From NCBI RefSeq assembly GCF_028389875.1, contig NC_084668.1, positions 30,548,993-30,612,992 of the forward strand: DNA of 64,000 nt, read 5' to 3'. The translations under genes were made by a program, and so were the position numbers. Below are positions 37,964-51,188 of this stretch, in pieces. How positions within the stretch are numbered: position 1 is the stretch's first letter; the number at the start of each line of letters is the position of its first letter. This stretch comes from Rhea pennata (Eukaryota; Chordata; Aves; Rheiformes; Rheidae). Below the pieces are notes generated by a model. It did not search any database. It saw only the letters and a list, made by a program, of their open reading frames with translations, and had not been told where the DNA came from.

Positions 37964-40043
37964 CAGCTGGATTTTCAGCAGCTTGGACAAAAGTGAGGTC
38001 AGGACACCAGCAGATACAAATTGAACAGCATATGGCCAGTCAACTTGACTTGCCAATTTATTGCATCCATCCAGAGAATATGTGGAGCAACGTGCGGATG
38101 AACAAGTCCACTAATATCAGAATAATGGAGATATGGAGGTAATATTAAAAAGACATGAAAAATTGCTGAATCTGTAGCATGGATCATGCTTATCTACTGG
38201 AAACTAGCTTGTCTTTTGGAGCAGAGAGCCCACTTGATCCTCATCCTCCACCTGTCAGGCATTTGTGGTAGGTATTAGGATCTGCGAGGTTACTTGTGAC
38301 CAGGGGACCAGGGTTTGAGGGATTTTTTTGTTGTTATTTTTGGAAAAAAGTCCTTTCCAATGTAAGGATCATTTTTCTGAAGTATGATTAAAATGCTTAC
38401 TAACACTTTTAATTTCTTCTGTAGGTGCCAGATTCTTTTGAAGAAAATGCCATTTTTTTTGTTTGAGATTAGAAATTGTACACAAAAACAGGACTATTTA
38501 CCCCTTTCATTTTTTGATATTTCTGGAAAAATGGGAGGAGTATTTCAGTGAAAGGCAGAGATACTCCATCTGTTTCCTCTTTCCTCCTTCACCAAAAGAG
38601 TAAAAACTAGAACGCTTTTAGAATTTGAAGCTGAGTACACATGGAGGCATTGTAGGATGCTTTCTATTATAATGTATTTTCAATGGTTTACTGTCTTTTG
38701 AAATTTCTTGAGGGACATTTAACAAAACAACCTTTTTGGAGTGGACCAGGAAGACTGTCTGTTTCTGTGCAGACTTGCAGGGTGCTCCCATTTTGTTATA
38801 TGGAATATTGCATGAGGTGGTGCCTCTTCCAAACAGAGGCAAATTTTTTACAGTAAATGAGGGACTATGATCAGTATTATGGTAAAAGGGAACTTACCCT
38901 TATTTTGGCATGTTCTTCAAGGTTGTCATTATTGATAAAAAGCTGAAAGAAGAGATTTTCATAGTTTGTAATCGAATTGTTTGGAAGAAGATGATAATGA
39001 AATCACATTTAATGAAAGCAAATAGAACATTAATTATGTGAAAAGCAGGTGAATTCAAGAGCTCTGTTTTGTCCAGATAATTGCAGAGGCTCTGGTACCT
39101 TTCAGTCTGCAGTCATGCTACCATTTGTATCCCTTGAATCTTTTATTTGGGATGAGCTATAATGGATCTGGAATCCAGAGAGTGTCTATCCCTCCATTGC
39201 TGAGGCATCTGTCACGTTGTGTCGTGCTGCTTCGTGATGTTCAAATGACATTGCAAGAGATAACAGTGCAATGCAAAGCGAAGCGTTATAAATATGACAT
39301 GGCATGTCCAAAACAATACTTGCTTTTAGTAGATCAGTTATCCTTTAAAAGCTAGTATTTAGATTTGTCCTTAGATAATTCAGTAGCTCCTGTCTCTGTT
39401 AGGAATGATGTCAACCTGAGTTACTGTTTCTGATGAACAACGGTGAAGGGACAAGACAGCATGAAAAGGATGAAAGAGCAGACTCTGGGTGCATATCTCA
39501 GAGCTTTTTTTCAAGTACCTGGTCAAGGTGAGGCTCATGGGGCTAAGCACAGACACAGCATAAGAACTCGGCAAATAGGATCTGTTGTGGACCAGCTGGC
39601 CTCCATGATAGCATGTGCCCATTGCAGTATTCTTGCCTTTTCCTGGAGCTTTTTATTTAGCCTCAGGTCAGTACTAGTGTGATTGTGTTAAGATAAGAAG
39701 AAAAAGAAAAAACCCATGGGTTAAGTTCATAGACATGGAAAGTTGAGTGAAATGGATAAAAGAGGAACTGTGCAAATCAAATGATTAAAAAGCAAGCAGA
39801 GATTTGAAGCTGGACCAACCTTGAACTGGAGTAATCTGGCAAAGCTCCACTGAGAAGGTAGCTTTTCCGCTTCTCTGGATACCTGATATTTGGAAAACCT
39901 TCGAGAAGTGATACTGCATCCCACATCTCCAGAGTTACTTCCTTTTTATGGAGAAATATTTTGAAAACTATTTGTTCCTATGCTTGAAAAACAAAATGAA
40001 AACAGAAATCTAGTCTGGAGCAGGTTTGGGGTATTTGACGCTG

Positions 40044-40082
40044 TCTTCTCTCACTCTCTCTCTCTGATTCTCTTTCTTTCCT
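40044..40082. repeat. (TC)n-rich microsatellite
   Basis: Interrupted CT repeats with CTTT-type interruptions. Confidence 0.75.
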
Positions 40083-42637
40083 GACACTCCCTCTTGCTGT
40101 CTTATGTGCACCCTATATGCACTGCTAACTGTCTGTTCCTGATGGTAATTATATTCAGCAACTGAAAATATTTATTAATTTACTTACATTTAAAAGTTGC
40201 ATATTTTTCAGTGTCCCAATTTAGGTTAGAAAAAAAAAGGAGGTTGTCAGATACTGAGCATCCACGGTGCATGGTATTAATACCTTATTTGCTATTGCAC
40301 AGCTATTAAATATTTCTATTCAAAATTATTGAATGAGCAGAAAGGCATATATATAGGATAAGGCTAAAATGTCAAGCTGCAAATGAGTTTGTTTACTCAG
40401 TGAGCACAGAGGAATTTAGCACCACTCTTCTGTGCGCTGTCATAGTCTAGGTTACAGATGGTGAACCCTTATTCAAATCAAAGTCATGAATGCTATGAAC
40501 TTGATTTTTAACCTAAGCACAGTTCACTAGGAGTTATTTACATGCATTGGCTACAGAATTGAACCCGTGATACTGTTCTGTGTTTCAGATAACTGCTTGT
40601 TTGTGCCCTACAGCAGTATGTAACTCACTCCAGTGCTGTGTTCCTCCTCTAGTTTTGATCGCACAGAATTTCCCATTGCTAACTCTAGACTTACTGAAGG
40701 GCTGCAGCAGCGCTGAAGCAAACGTATGTATTTCTGTGCAAAGATTTTTTTTATCATTATTATTATTCTAAGTCATGAATCTTAGACTCGTCCAAAGCTT
40801 GGACGAATTTGATGTTCTATTCAGCAGCAGAATCAGTGTTGCAGTGAAAATGGTGGAAGAGCCTTCTTCGACACTGGTTTCTTGCTGTGGCTCAAATCTG
40901 GATGCTATTCATGAGCAGATCAGCCCTGAGATCCCTGCTCATGCTGCTAATGCAAAGATCAATTAATCCTTGTCAGATGCGCATATTCTAAGTAGGAAAC
41001 CAGTGCACTAGGAACTGGTCTGGACCTGCAGAACCATTTCGTATCTGTCACCAAGGAACTGTCAAGGAGTAATGACCTTGTTGCTACTATACAACTGAGA
41101 TGGATGTGGAACAATGACCTAGATGTGTAAGACTCCATCCCATAACGAGTCCTCCGAACCAGCCAGCTGCTATTGCATAGCTTTTCAACTTGCTCTTGCC
41201 CTGATTGCATACCCACACTGCTGCTTGAATAATGTCACAAAAATTTCTCATAAGTGGAGTATAAATCAATGGCAAATGTACCTATCCCCGTCTGTACAGT
41301 ACCAGCTGTAGCTCAGCCCCCAGATCCCATGGCTTCCTGTGCGAATGGCCTGCCATGCTGCCGACTTCTTCATTCTGCTCGTCAGTGCTTGGGAGGGGAA
41401 GAGCGGGGGAGCTTGGCTATTGAGGGGCACATGAGGGTTACATGGTCCTGTGCTCTCTCCTGTAGCTTTACTCTGTGTAGGGCTTTTTGGCAGCGTAGAC
41501 CTGTTACTGAAGGGGCATCATCCTTCCAAAAAACAAACCAAACCGTTTTCCTTTCTGGATTTTCTGACAGCATTGCAAATTGCTGAAAGAAGGTTTGAGC
41601 AAATCCATCTTCCGCTGGAGAAGGCTTTTTTCCCTAGCTCATTTTCTTCATTCACTTTCTAGCTTCTACATTGTTTGCTAGGAGCAGTAGCCACAAATCC
41701 GATACTGAAAGGGAACAGCAGGACCATGGAAGGAGAAGTCGTGACTTAAAAAACAGAGCCTTAGGCTTGTTGATTTTTTTTTTCTAAATAAACTCTCTTT
41801 TATAACACTTATAGGGACAAAAATAAGATGTGATTGCAGTTGTACTTTAGTAAAGTGCATTAAGAAGTATTTTTTTTAAAAAAATGCCAAAATCTATTTT
41901 CTGGCTATTAGACCTGTTTGCCCAGCCTCAGAGGTTTGCTAGTAACTCTAGTAATGTTTTCTACCACTAAGTATCATAGGAATTATTTTGCAGTGTATTG
42001 CTTTACTGTGCTATGAAAGTTTTTTGCTTCCTTGTATTTTTTTTTCTAAGTGATCTCCAGGCATCTGAAGATACTCCAGTGGATTAAGACAAGTGAGATG
42101 CTGTAGTGTTATTTTACACAGAAAGCAAAAGAGCTGGCTGTTGTAAATTACCTAAATGCAACTCCAGGAAGTAATATGAATGGAAATACCTGCCTGTTTA
42201 GCTGACTGAAACAAATAGCTTCCTTGTGATGACAAATAGCATTCAAAAGACTCAAAAAAAAAAAAATCATCTGCTGTTGGAGAACCCAGCTGACTGGGAA
42301 ACTTAAAGAAAAAACAGCAGGCTAAATTCTGCATCTAAAACACACATCTCTCCTTTACATCTCCTGTTTTTCTTAAATGCTGAAAAACTTTTTCCCTAGT
42401 GTATCATTGTATCAGTCTACAATTTCATTTAGTGCAGTAGAACATAGTTCGAGGCTGTGCAGTCTAAAGAGGCAGCATGCTTTAAAGATTTTTCTTTCCA
42501 GATTGAACGCTATTGGGTCAGACAGCAGGTAACTAACTACTTTCCGCAGAGTTAGTGTGGCTCAAGACGACAGGCAAATGGGTAAATGTTGCTCTCCACC
42601 TGAATCATCTCTAGGTCATTTGCTATATGAAAATGAA

Positions 42638-42639
<2 letters not shown>

Positions 42640-42677
<38 letters not shown>
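42640..42677. repeat. T26-A12 homopolymer junction
   Basis: Twenty-six T pass directly into twelve A, a potential snap-back hairpin of 12 A:T pairs. Length is likely uncertain in any assembly. Confidence 0.85.
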
Positions 42678-42679
<2 letters not shown>

Positions 42680-45268
42680 ACAAACTCTGGCCAGGTTGAG
42701 CTCAAGATATTTGCTGTAGGGATGATGCAGGAGGTTTGCAGGAATTGCAAGGTAATTTGAGAAGTTAAGATCCAGATAAAAAAGAAATAATCAAATTTGA
42801 TCCACTGAATATGTTCAGCAAATATTTCCATGTCTTCTTCATTACTAAATATGGTAATACTTAGATAATTAGAGTTGAATGTAGGAGCACATGAAATGTC
42901 AGGTTATAGGAGGTTAAAGAAGTCTTTTGAAGTCCAGCTTCCCGAATAATTTTCCTCTTGCAAAAATTTGATTGCCTTTAAAATAACCCTGTTTAGAATG
43001 CATTTACAGATCGTTATCTTGCTAGCTTACATCCTGTAATGAAATCTGGCCTGCTGTCATTCAGAGCCTGGTCCTGCGGGTTCAGTGCCGTCATCGCTCA
43101 CACACTGCTGTGGTATCGCAGCTCCATCTCGCTTCCATTTCCTGACACCAACCTTTTCCCTTCCTCGGTTTCTCCGTTTAAAGGACAGCCAAATTGTTTC
43201 AAGTATTGAAATCCCTGTCTTGCCGACGTTGTTCTTGACTGGTTGATTTCCTTTGCTTTCCAGTTCCTCATTAATTAGGAAAAGGTTAATTGTGTACGTT
43301 CCGGTACTTTCTGTCTTAGTTTTGTCTGAGATATTATTCAGGCTCCTGGTATCGTTCCACCTTTTCCCTCCCCTTCATGTAAAAATGGCTTTTTAGGATT
43401 AGTCTGCTTCTGATGTCACTATTTTTGTCTGTTGCCTTGCATGTCTTCGTTTAAAAGCATCTTGCCTACATCACTTTCTGTGAAATCCATCTAACTATTT
43501 TTTAGGTTTGAAGGATTTTTGCTATTTAATGGAAAACAACAACATCTTCTGGGTTCTTTTCAGTTACATTAAAATGGATGGGAATTTCAAAACATCGTGG
43601 GAGGAAAGGTTTTGTAATCAGCAGTGTTAAGTATCTCGAGGAGCAAGCTGGTGTCCCTTAACACTTTCTTTGTAGTTAGTGGAGAATGGCGGTCATCTTT
43701 ACAGGCGTTTCAAAGCCTAATTTAAAGTGATTCGAATCACCTTTTAAAGAAATCTCTCCTTTGATTACAGAGAGAGACTATTTAGATAGGGATAGATGTC
43801 TAAAATCTATTGTGTGTGTCCTCCTAAGAAAACTCTTAAGTTAAAAATAACATTTTAGAAATGTCAAAAGAAAACCCCTTTCAAAATATTTATTTCACAA
43901 GTTGAGTTTTTGTTCCCCCACCAAAAGTATTAATCATATTCAGCATGATTTTGCCAGTTGACTGAGTCAGTCTGTACTGGCAGTGGTCATCAAAGGTTAT
44001 TCAAGTTATTCAATCTATAATGTCACCAAATTTCACTGAGTATGTCCAGCTAAGTCAAGGCCTTAATGTGCTTTTGTTTTACAAATACTTACACTTGTTT
44101 AATTTTCTGTGTGCCAGCAGTGCAGGAAGTGCCATGGCTCTATCAGAAAGTGGTGCTCTGGTAGGACAAAGCCACCAAATTCTGGCTGGTGTCATCTTGC
44201 ATCATGACCAGTGCATTGGTCAAAGCTTCATCTCAGGGAGGACCTGGTGCTGGCTATTTGCTCCTTTTAAGTGATATTCTGTGAATCACTTCTTCCTTTC
44301 TGCTGCTCCCCTTCAGGAAGTGACAGGAAAAAGGAATGCATGAAAGTGGCGGGTTCTGCACAAATGGTCCCCTCTCTGCACCAGACCGTCACTCTGGCTT
44401 TTTCGCTCATTTGATGTGTCCCAGGGTGAAAAAGCTCTTGAATTCAACAGTTTTGAATCCTGTTACATCTTGAACTACTGCCTTTTGAGCCAAACTGGGA
44501 AGAACTTAGTCTGAATTTATATCCGTGTAATTTGTGTTTGAGACTATTATGATAGGGTCTCTGATTTGGTGCAAGGTGGTGTTTATTATTTTTGTCAAGG
44601 ATAGTATTGTGTGACATTATTGTTATTGCTATTATGATTAACATGTTTTGTCATCAGAGACTGTCAATATGTACCAGAAAAAAAAAACCCAAACCCTCAC
44701 CTAAAAATGCTCACAAAATAAGTACATAGAGCAACAAAGGGCATGAGGATCTGGAAGGTCATGTCTGTTGGCAGGAGAACTATATCTAGCACTTACAGGG
44801 GCTTCTCAGGTTCTAGTAAGTAACAGAAAGTTAATAATGTTTTCATTAGTGTGGAAATATTTGTGAAGCTCAGGAAAGGTAATGTAGGGCACCTATGTAG
44901 TAGGCTATATACAAATATATCATGCATCCATTGACCTCACCTTTCATGTTCTCATCACAGAATCACAGAATGGTTGAGGTTGGAAAGGACCTCTGGAGAT
45001 CATCTAGTCCAACCCCCCCACGCAAACAGGGTCACCTAGAACACATTGCAAAGGATTATGTTCAGGCGGGTTCTGAATATCTCTAGAGAAGGAGACTCCA
45101 CAGCCACTTTGGGCAACCTGTTCCAGTGCTCTGTCACCTTCACAGTAAAGTTTTTCTTCATACTCAGATGGAACTTCCTGTGTTTCAGTTTTTACCTCTT
45201 GTCCTGTTGCTGGGCACTATTGAAAAGAGTCCGGCCCCATCTTCTTGACGCCATCCCTTAAGGTATTT

Positions 45269-45310
45269 GTATACATTATAATGTATACATTTGTATACAT
45301 TTGTATACAT
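45269..45310. repeat. Palindrome plus GTATACATTT repeats inside CR1
   Basis: A perfect 20-base palindrome (45269-45288, GTATACATTA and its reverse complement) runs into two further GTATACATTT-like units. Related CR1 copies have a much shorter TTTGTACAT-type sequence here, so this is a local expansion. Confidence 0.8.
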
Positions 45311-46765
45311 ATACAATAAGATCCCCTCTCAGTCTTCTCCAGGCTAAACAGGCCCAGCTCTTGCAGCCTTTCCTCATAAGAGAGATGCTCCAGTCCCCTA
45401 ATCATCTTTGTAGCCCTACACTGGACTCTCTCCAGTAGCTCCATGTCTCTCTTGTACTGGGGAGCCCAGAATTGGACACAGTACTCCAGATGTGGCCTTG
45501 CCAGGGCCACAGTAGAGGGGGAGGTTCACCTCCCTTGACTTGCTGGCAGCCCTCCTCCTAATACACTCCAGGATACCATGGGCCTTCTTGGCCACGGGAG
45601 CACATTACTGGCTCATGATTAACTTGTCCACCCGAACTCCCAGGTCCTTCTCTGCAGAGCTGCTTTCCAGCCAATCAACCCCCAGCCTGTATTAGTGCAT
45701 GGGGTTATTCCTCCCTAGGTGCAGGACCCTGCACTTGCCTTTGTTGAACTTCAGGAGGAGCCTCTCTGCCTAACTCTGGAGCCTGTCCAGGTCTCTCTAA
45801 ATGGCAGCACAGCCCTCTGGTGTATCAGCCACTCAGTTTGGTATCGTCATCAGTGAGGAGGCAAGTCCCTTCATCCAGATCATTGATGAAGAGACTGAAC
45901 AATACTGGAGCCAGTAGTGACACTTTGAGGACATCTCTAGCTACTGGCCTCCAACTAGACTCTGTGCCACCGGTTACAACTCTCTGAGCTCTGCCTTTCA
46001 GCCAGTTCTTAATCCACTTCACTGTCTACTCATCTAACCTGCACTTCCTGAGCTTCTCTAGGAGGATGTTATGGGAGAGAGCGTCGAAAGCCTTGCTCAA
46101 GTCAAGGTAGACAATGTCCACTGCTTTCCCCTCATCTACCCAGCCAGTCACTCCATCACAGAAGGCGATCAGATTGGTTAAGCATGATTTCTCCTTGGTG
46201 AATCCATGCTGACTACTCCTGATCACCTTCTTTTCCTCCATGTGCTTTGAGATGACATCTAGAATGAGCTGTTCTCTCACCTTTCCAGGGATGGGTCCTC
46301 CTTCTTGCCCCTTTTTAAGACTGGAGTGACACTGGCTTTCTTCCAATCCTCAGGCACCTCTCCTGTTTTCCATGAGCTTTCAGAGATGATGGAGAGTGGC
46401 CTAGCAATAACATCCGCTAGCTCCATCAGCACATGGGTCCATCCCATTGAGGCCCATGGATCTGTGAGTGTCAAGTTTGCCTAAATGATCTCTAATCCAA
46501 CCCTCCTCAACTAAGGGAAAGTTTTCCTTTCTCCAGACTTTCTCTCTTGTCTCTAGGATCAGAGATTCCTGAGGGCTGGCCTTAGCAGTAAAGACTGAAG
46601 CAAAGGTGGCATTCAGTAACTGTCTTCTCTCTATCTTTGTCACCAGGGCACCCATCCCATTCAGCAGTGGACCCACATTTTCCCTTGTCTTCCTTTTGCT
46701 ACTCATATATTTGAAGAAGCCCTTCTTGTTGTCCTAGACATCCCATGCCAGATTTAATTCCAAAT

Positions 46766-47241
46766 AAGAGAGACATGGAGCTACTGGAGAGAGTCCAGCG
46801 GAGGGCTACAAAGATGATCAAAGGGCTGCAGCATCTGCCCTCTGAGGAACAGCTGTGAGAGCTGGGCCTCTTCAGCCTGGGGAAGAAAAGACTGAGGGGG
46901 GATCTTATCAATATGTACAAGTACCTGAAGGGAGGGTTTCAAGGGGACAGGGCCAAACTCTTTTTCAGTTGTCCCACGTGACAGGACAAGAGGCAATGGG
47001 CAGAAATTGAAGCACAGGAAGTTCCGCCTGAATGTGAGGGGGAATTTCTTCCCTGTGAGAGTGATGGAGCACTGGCACAGGTTGCCCAGAGAGGTTGTGG
47101 AGTCTCCTTCTCTGGAGATATTCAGGGCCTGCCTGGATGCAACCCTGTCTAACATGCTCTAGGTGACCCTGCTGAGCGGGGAGGTTGGACTAGATGATCT
47201 CCAGAGGTCCCTTCCAACCTTACTGATTCTGTGACTCTATG
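46766..47241 (+). mobile_element. Younger CR1 insertion, 3' end fragment
   Basis: The copy begins with AAGAGAGACATGGAGCTAC and runs to the CR1 3' end (TGACTCTATG). It is 476 bp, 5'-truncated, in the opposite orientation to its host. AAAT occurs on both sides (46762-46765 and 47242-47245). Removing the insert plus one AAAT restores an uninterrupted CR1 antisense sequence, so this is a clean insertion into an existing element. It carries only the extreme ORF2 end and the 3' region. Confidence 0.92.
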
Positions 47242-48433
47242 AAATGGGCCTTAGCCTTCCTTGTCACATCCCTGCATACTCTGACACATTCCTATATTCC
47301 TCCCAAGTGGTCTCTCCCTTCTTCCACATTCTATATCCTTTTTTCTTCTGTTTGAGTTTTGCCAGGAGCTGCTTGCTCATCCATGCCGGTCTCCTGCCCC
47401 TTTTGCTTGACTTCTTACTCATAGGGATGCAGCATTCCTGAGCTTGGAGGAAGTGATCCTTGAATATTAACTAGCTGTCTCAGACCACCTCTTCCTTCTA
47501 GAGCCCTAATCCATGAGATTCCTGCAAGTAATCTAATAATTAATGCACACAAAGCTGCACCAGCCTTGTAGTCTCTGAAGTTCTGGCATGGGTGAGATAA
47601 GGACAGAGGCAAGGGGTTCCTACACTGTATTTCTATTTTAGAAGACAAGGGTTGAAAGTACTTTAACTTTGCTGCTGAACACCTGTTTTTGAGACCTCTT
47701 AGTATATATATATTTTACTTTATTCAAGTACTACTGAATGGTAACATCAACATGCAGCAATTTTAATACTGAATTTGCATACAGCAGCATTTGCAAAGAT
47801 ATCCTTCCAAATCACTTATTTGAGTTCATTGATAGAGGATAGGATAGAGGTGCACAGAGGAGTCATGAAGAATTGAGAGAAATGGGAAAGGCTTTAGAAA
47901 AATCTGTAAGACTAAAATTTTAGCTAATTAAAAAGGAAGAGGCAAGCGAACTGCTGGAGGAGCAACAGGTGCAGAATGGAAAAGTTCTTGCTCTAATGAA
48001 TCCCAGGTTACAGATGAACAGTTGTCAGGAGGACATGAGAGAGAGAGAGAAGGCAAGGGAAAACAGGTTGTTGGATTTGCTATTACTACCCTATAGCTGT
48101 ACGGGTGATCCTGTGTGCGTACAGCCCTCACAGAAGTCTCTGGGCTCACCGTTCCTGGGACCCAGCACAGCAGGCAGAAGAGGGCCTAATGTGACTGCTG
48201 TAGCCATTGCCTGTAAGCATTAGTTACAGGAGCCCCATGATGTATTCATCTCTGCTGGTGACTGGTTGGGGTGGGTATGCTAAAAACTGGTGCTGCAAGT
48301 GCACTTTGTCCTTCCTGCCCTGCACTGCAGACAGCTCTGCTTGTACATGGTGCAGGAGTAAGGCCAATCCATGGTGCATCCTAAAATCAAAGAGACATGT
48401 TGTATGATGAAATGGCTGTGGAGCCAACCGCTA

Positions 48434-48567
48434 TCCGAAGCCACCAGGGCGGCTGTTCTTGGTCATCCTACACACAAGAGGTGCACCTTTGACTTCAGTG
48501 TCCGAAGCCACCAGGGCGGCTGTTCTTGGTCATCCTACACACAAGAGGTGCACCTTTGACTTCAGTG
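48434..48567. repeat. Perfect 67-bp tandem duplication
   Basis: Two head-to-tail copies (48434-48500 and 48501-48567) are identical at all 67 positions by eye, each starting TCCGAAGCCACCAGGGCGGC. 67 is not a multiple of three, and there is no sign that the region is coding. Confidence 0.95.
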
Positions 48568-51049
48568 TGACTTCTGAGAACTGGCCCCTGGGGAGGTGGT
48601 GCAGCAGGATACTGCTGGTGGGAGGCAGGTGGCAAGGGGGCAGATGTATATTTTAGCGGCTGTTGGGATGACATGTGATGTCAAAGGCCTTTGGCTGACT
48701 GTGCCTCTTGAATGCACCTCCTGTCCAAGACAAGTCTGTGGCTGCATGCAGAGTCACAACATGCCGTAATACACAGGGCTGGAGGTGACCTTCCTTCAGC
48801 CTCATGGACAGACTAGTCTGTTCTCAGCTGCTTTTCACATTGCTCTCTGCAGGAAGTGCATGCTCCTCCCCTGCAAATGTTGTAAGAAGAGTATTACTGT
48901 ATGCTTCCCCCTTCTGTAGGCACCTGCTATTGTCCAAAGTAAGAGACAAGATACTGGGCTGGCTAGACCTTTGGTATGACCTGGTGTGGGAGTTCCCATA
49001 TTCTTGTTACAGCCTCTGGAGTATCAGCTGTGGTGACCTCGGCAGGTGGCACCCTTGTCCAGATCAGACTGCTGTGTTCCCTGTGGGAGAGATGACAGTG
49101 GTGATTTGCAGCCAGGCTTTTAAAAGCAAAGTGCCATTTGGTACAGCAAGTGCATTTAAAAGATAATATTGTTGAAACAATAGAGGTGTATGTTTGCCTC
49201 TTTTTCTCTGAGGATTATTTTTTTCAACTTAGGGAGAGCAGGACTGACTGATCAGGATCTGCTGCAAATGTGACCCCATTCCTATGGACTTCTCTGAGTA
49301 ACACATAGTTAATTATCGCTCACCCACTTCTGAAATGAGTTCTTCACTCCTAAGTGTTTGGATTTGGTTTTGATCTTCAGGCTTCCAGCTTTGACAAAGC
49401 AAGACTTGCGAACCTCATGGATACAGGATGTAAAATACTGAAAACTAAAAGTTTTTGCCTAGTCTTTCAAGCTTGTGTCAGACTGTCCTTGTCTGATTTT
49501 GCCATTTGCCACAGCCTGCTTCTCCAAATGGAGGGTTAAGAAAAACAGAGATGACCAACACCATCCCTGCCCTTATTTTAACCCGAGGGCTCTACGGACA
49601 CCAGCAGTCATTGGCTTGTTTGTGCTCCTTCACTTTCATGAATTTTTGTCACTTTCCTTGTGATGCCTTGGTAGTAATTTCAGTACTGTCTGTAGATGCA
49701 GAGGGGTGTGAAGTAAGGAGGGAGAGGGGTGACTTGAAACCTCTCCCCTTTGGTTGTGGAGGGGACAGAGGACAACGTATGTGAGCTGCAATACACCCAG
49801 GCACCTTCTGCTGTCCTCTCATGTGCTGGTTTCCCTGACCCGCCTTTGCGAAGCAGAGCCGCAGTGCGCCCTCCAGCTCCCACAACGCTCTTCTCTGCTG
49901 CTCACGTCTTCTGTGACAGATTTAGTGACAACAGCTAATTTTGTTTTTCAGATAGGTGGGGTCTCTGTCGTGCTGACACTGCCGCATGGACCTTGCTCCT
50001 TGCAGTGGTAGGCGGGAGCCCGCGGGGCCGGCAAGCACCAGCAGCGCAATGGGGCTCTTGGCAGGGCTCCACGTGTGCAGCAGCTGGCACGGTGCAGGCC
50101 TCCCTTGGCACCTGCCACTTCGTTCAGTGAGTTTGGTGCTTCCCCATTAACGAATGAGTGGCTGTGATTTCATTTTTCCCCTGTACTGGGTTTCCAGAGC
50201 CCTTCTTGAGAAAGCAGACCAAATTCAAATAAAGGCAATATTACAGTTTTCTAGATCAAATTACATCAATCTTTTCAATTTCCTTTTAACCAGCCCAAGT
50301 CTCTGAAGACATCAGAATCAATACCTTTTGCATATACAGCACTACTGCATTTGAAACTATTTGCCCCTATGACTAACATAGTCAGACATTTTCCTAAAAG
50401 ACATTGCTATTTGTGGCTGAGTAGCATCACATATTGCCAGGGAGAATTAGGATTTCAAGGAGGATATGGCTTTATGTAGTTAAAAAAATGAGAAACAGAA
50501 AACAATGCAAAAACCACAGTACGAACCATTTATTCTTCTTTCAATGTATTTTCCAAAGATTTCTGAAGGTCTTTTGTGGAAGGAGCAACAGCCAAAGACC
50601 AGCTTCCTAAGCTGCAAACGTCAGTGAACAAACTGCAGTAAAATGTTTCAGTCTTTTGGAAAGTGGGAACATTTTCCTCCCCATCCTTGGAGAAGCACAT
50701 ACCAACACAGGCAAGATACAGAGGAACAAACTGCTGAGCTAGTCTGCAATGCAAGGACTTTAACTACAATCTGTGGGAGCCAAGGGTCTGATAGGCGAGA
50801 GGATTAGTCTGCTTATCAATTTTTCTGGCTTTCAGTTAGGATTTAGTTAAGGATTTCCTGCATCTGCATCAGCAAGAAGAAATGGCAGTTGCAGGCATTC
50901 AGAAAGGTCAGCAACAGGCCAAAGATGTTTAAGCATACACATCGAGACTTTTAATGTGTGAAAATGTGTAGGATTGAGTCAACTCCTAAAAATAGTTTCT
51001 TGGCATCAAAAAAAAGTAAGTATCAGAGAAACTTCTAGCTGGAGGCCCT

Positions 51050-51053
<4 letters not shown>

Positions 51054-51089
<36 letters not shown>

Positions 51090-51188
51090 ATGTGCACACA
51101 CAGGTGCACACACACACACATATATGCATATATATATATACACACAGATATACATAAATACATATATATTTTTATATATATATATATA
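51054..51188. repeat. Compound (TG)n-(CA)n-(TA)n microsatellite
   Basis: A TG run of about 16 units is followed by TACATG, CA-rich DNA with short interruptions, then TA-rich DNA. It is almost entirely alternating purine-pyrimidine over 135 bases. The TG and CA parts are mutually complementary. Confidence 0.9.

Larger units (their letters stand above)
29701..44952. other. Gene-poor block upstream of CAVIN2
   Basis: I see no protein gene. Long overlapping frames at 29350-30215 are caused by high GC and lack family features. AATAAA occurs on the + strand at 30273-30278, and a candidate terminal exon is listed at 33111-33308. Most of the rest is unique-looking sequence with short frames. 35430-35760 and 43000-43400 look compositionally like conserved non-coding DNA, but I cannot test this. 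Confidence 0.55.
44953..47590 (-). mobile_element. Older CR1 LINE copy, split by a later CR1
   Basis: The left end (TCACAGAATCACAGAATGG, then the AGATGATCT-type CR1 3' terminus) shows minus-strand orientation. Minus-strand peptides cover more of ORF2 than the 10 kb copy. They include QHGFTKEKSCLTNLIAF, VDIVYLDLSKAFDALSHNI and [11 protein letters not shown], with a degenerate TDDDTKL box. Frames are broken throughout. The element is interrupted at 46766-47241 by a plus-strand CR1. Its own antisense sequence then resumes (AATGGGCCTTAGCCTTCC) and fades out near 47530-47600, so the right limit is approximate. A short local expansion lies inside it at 45269-45310. Confidence 0.9.

Noticed and set aside
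48434-48567. Short CRISPR-like array
   Set aside because: Only two adjacent 67-base copies with no spacers, in a vertebrate genome; this is a plain tandem duplication.
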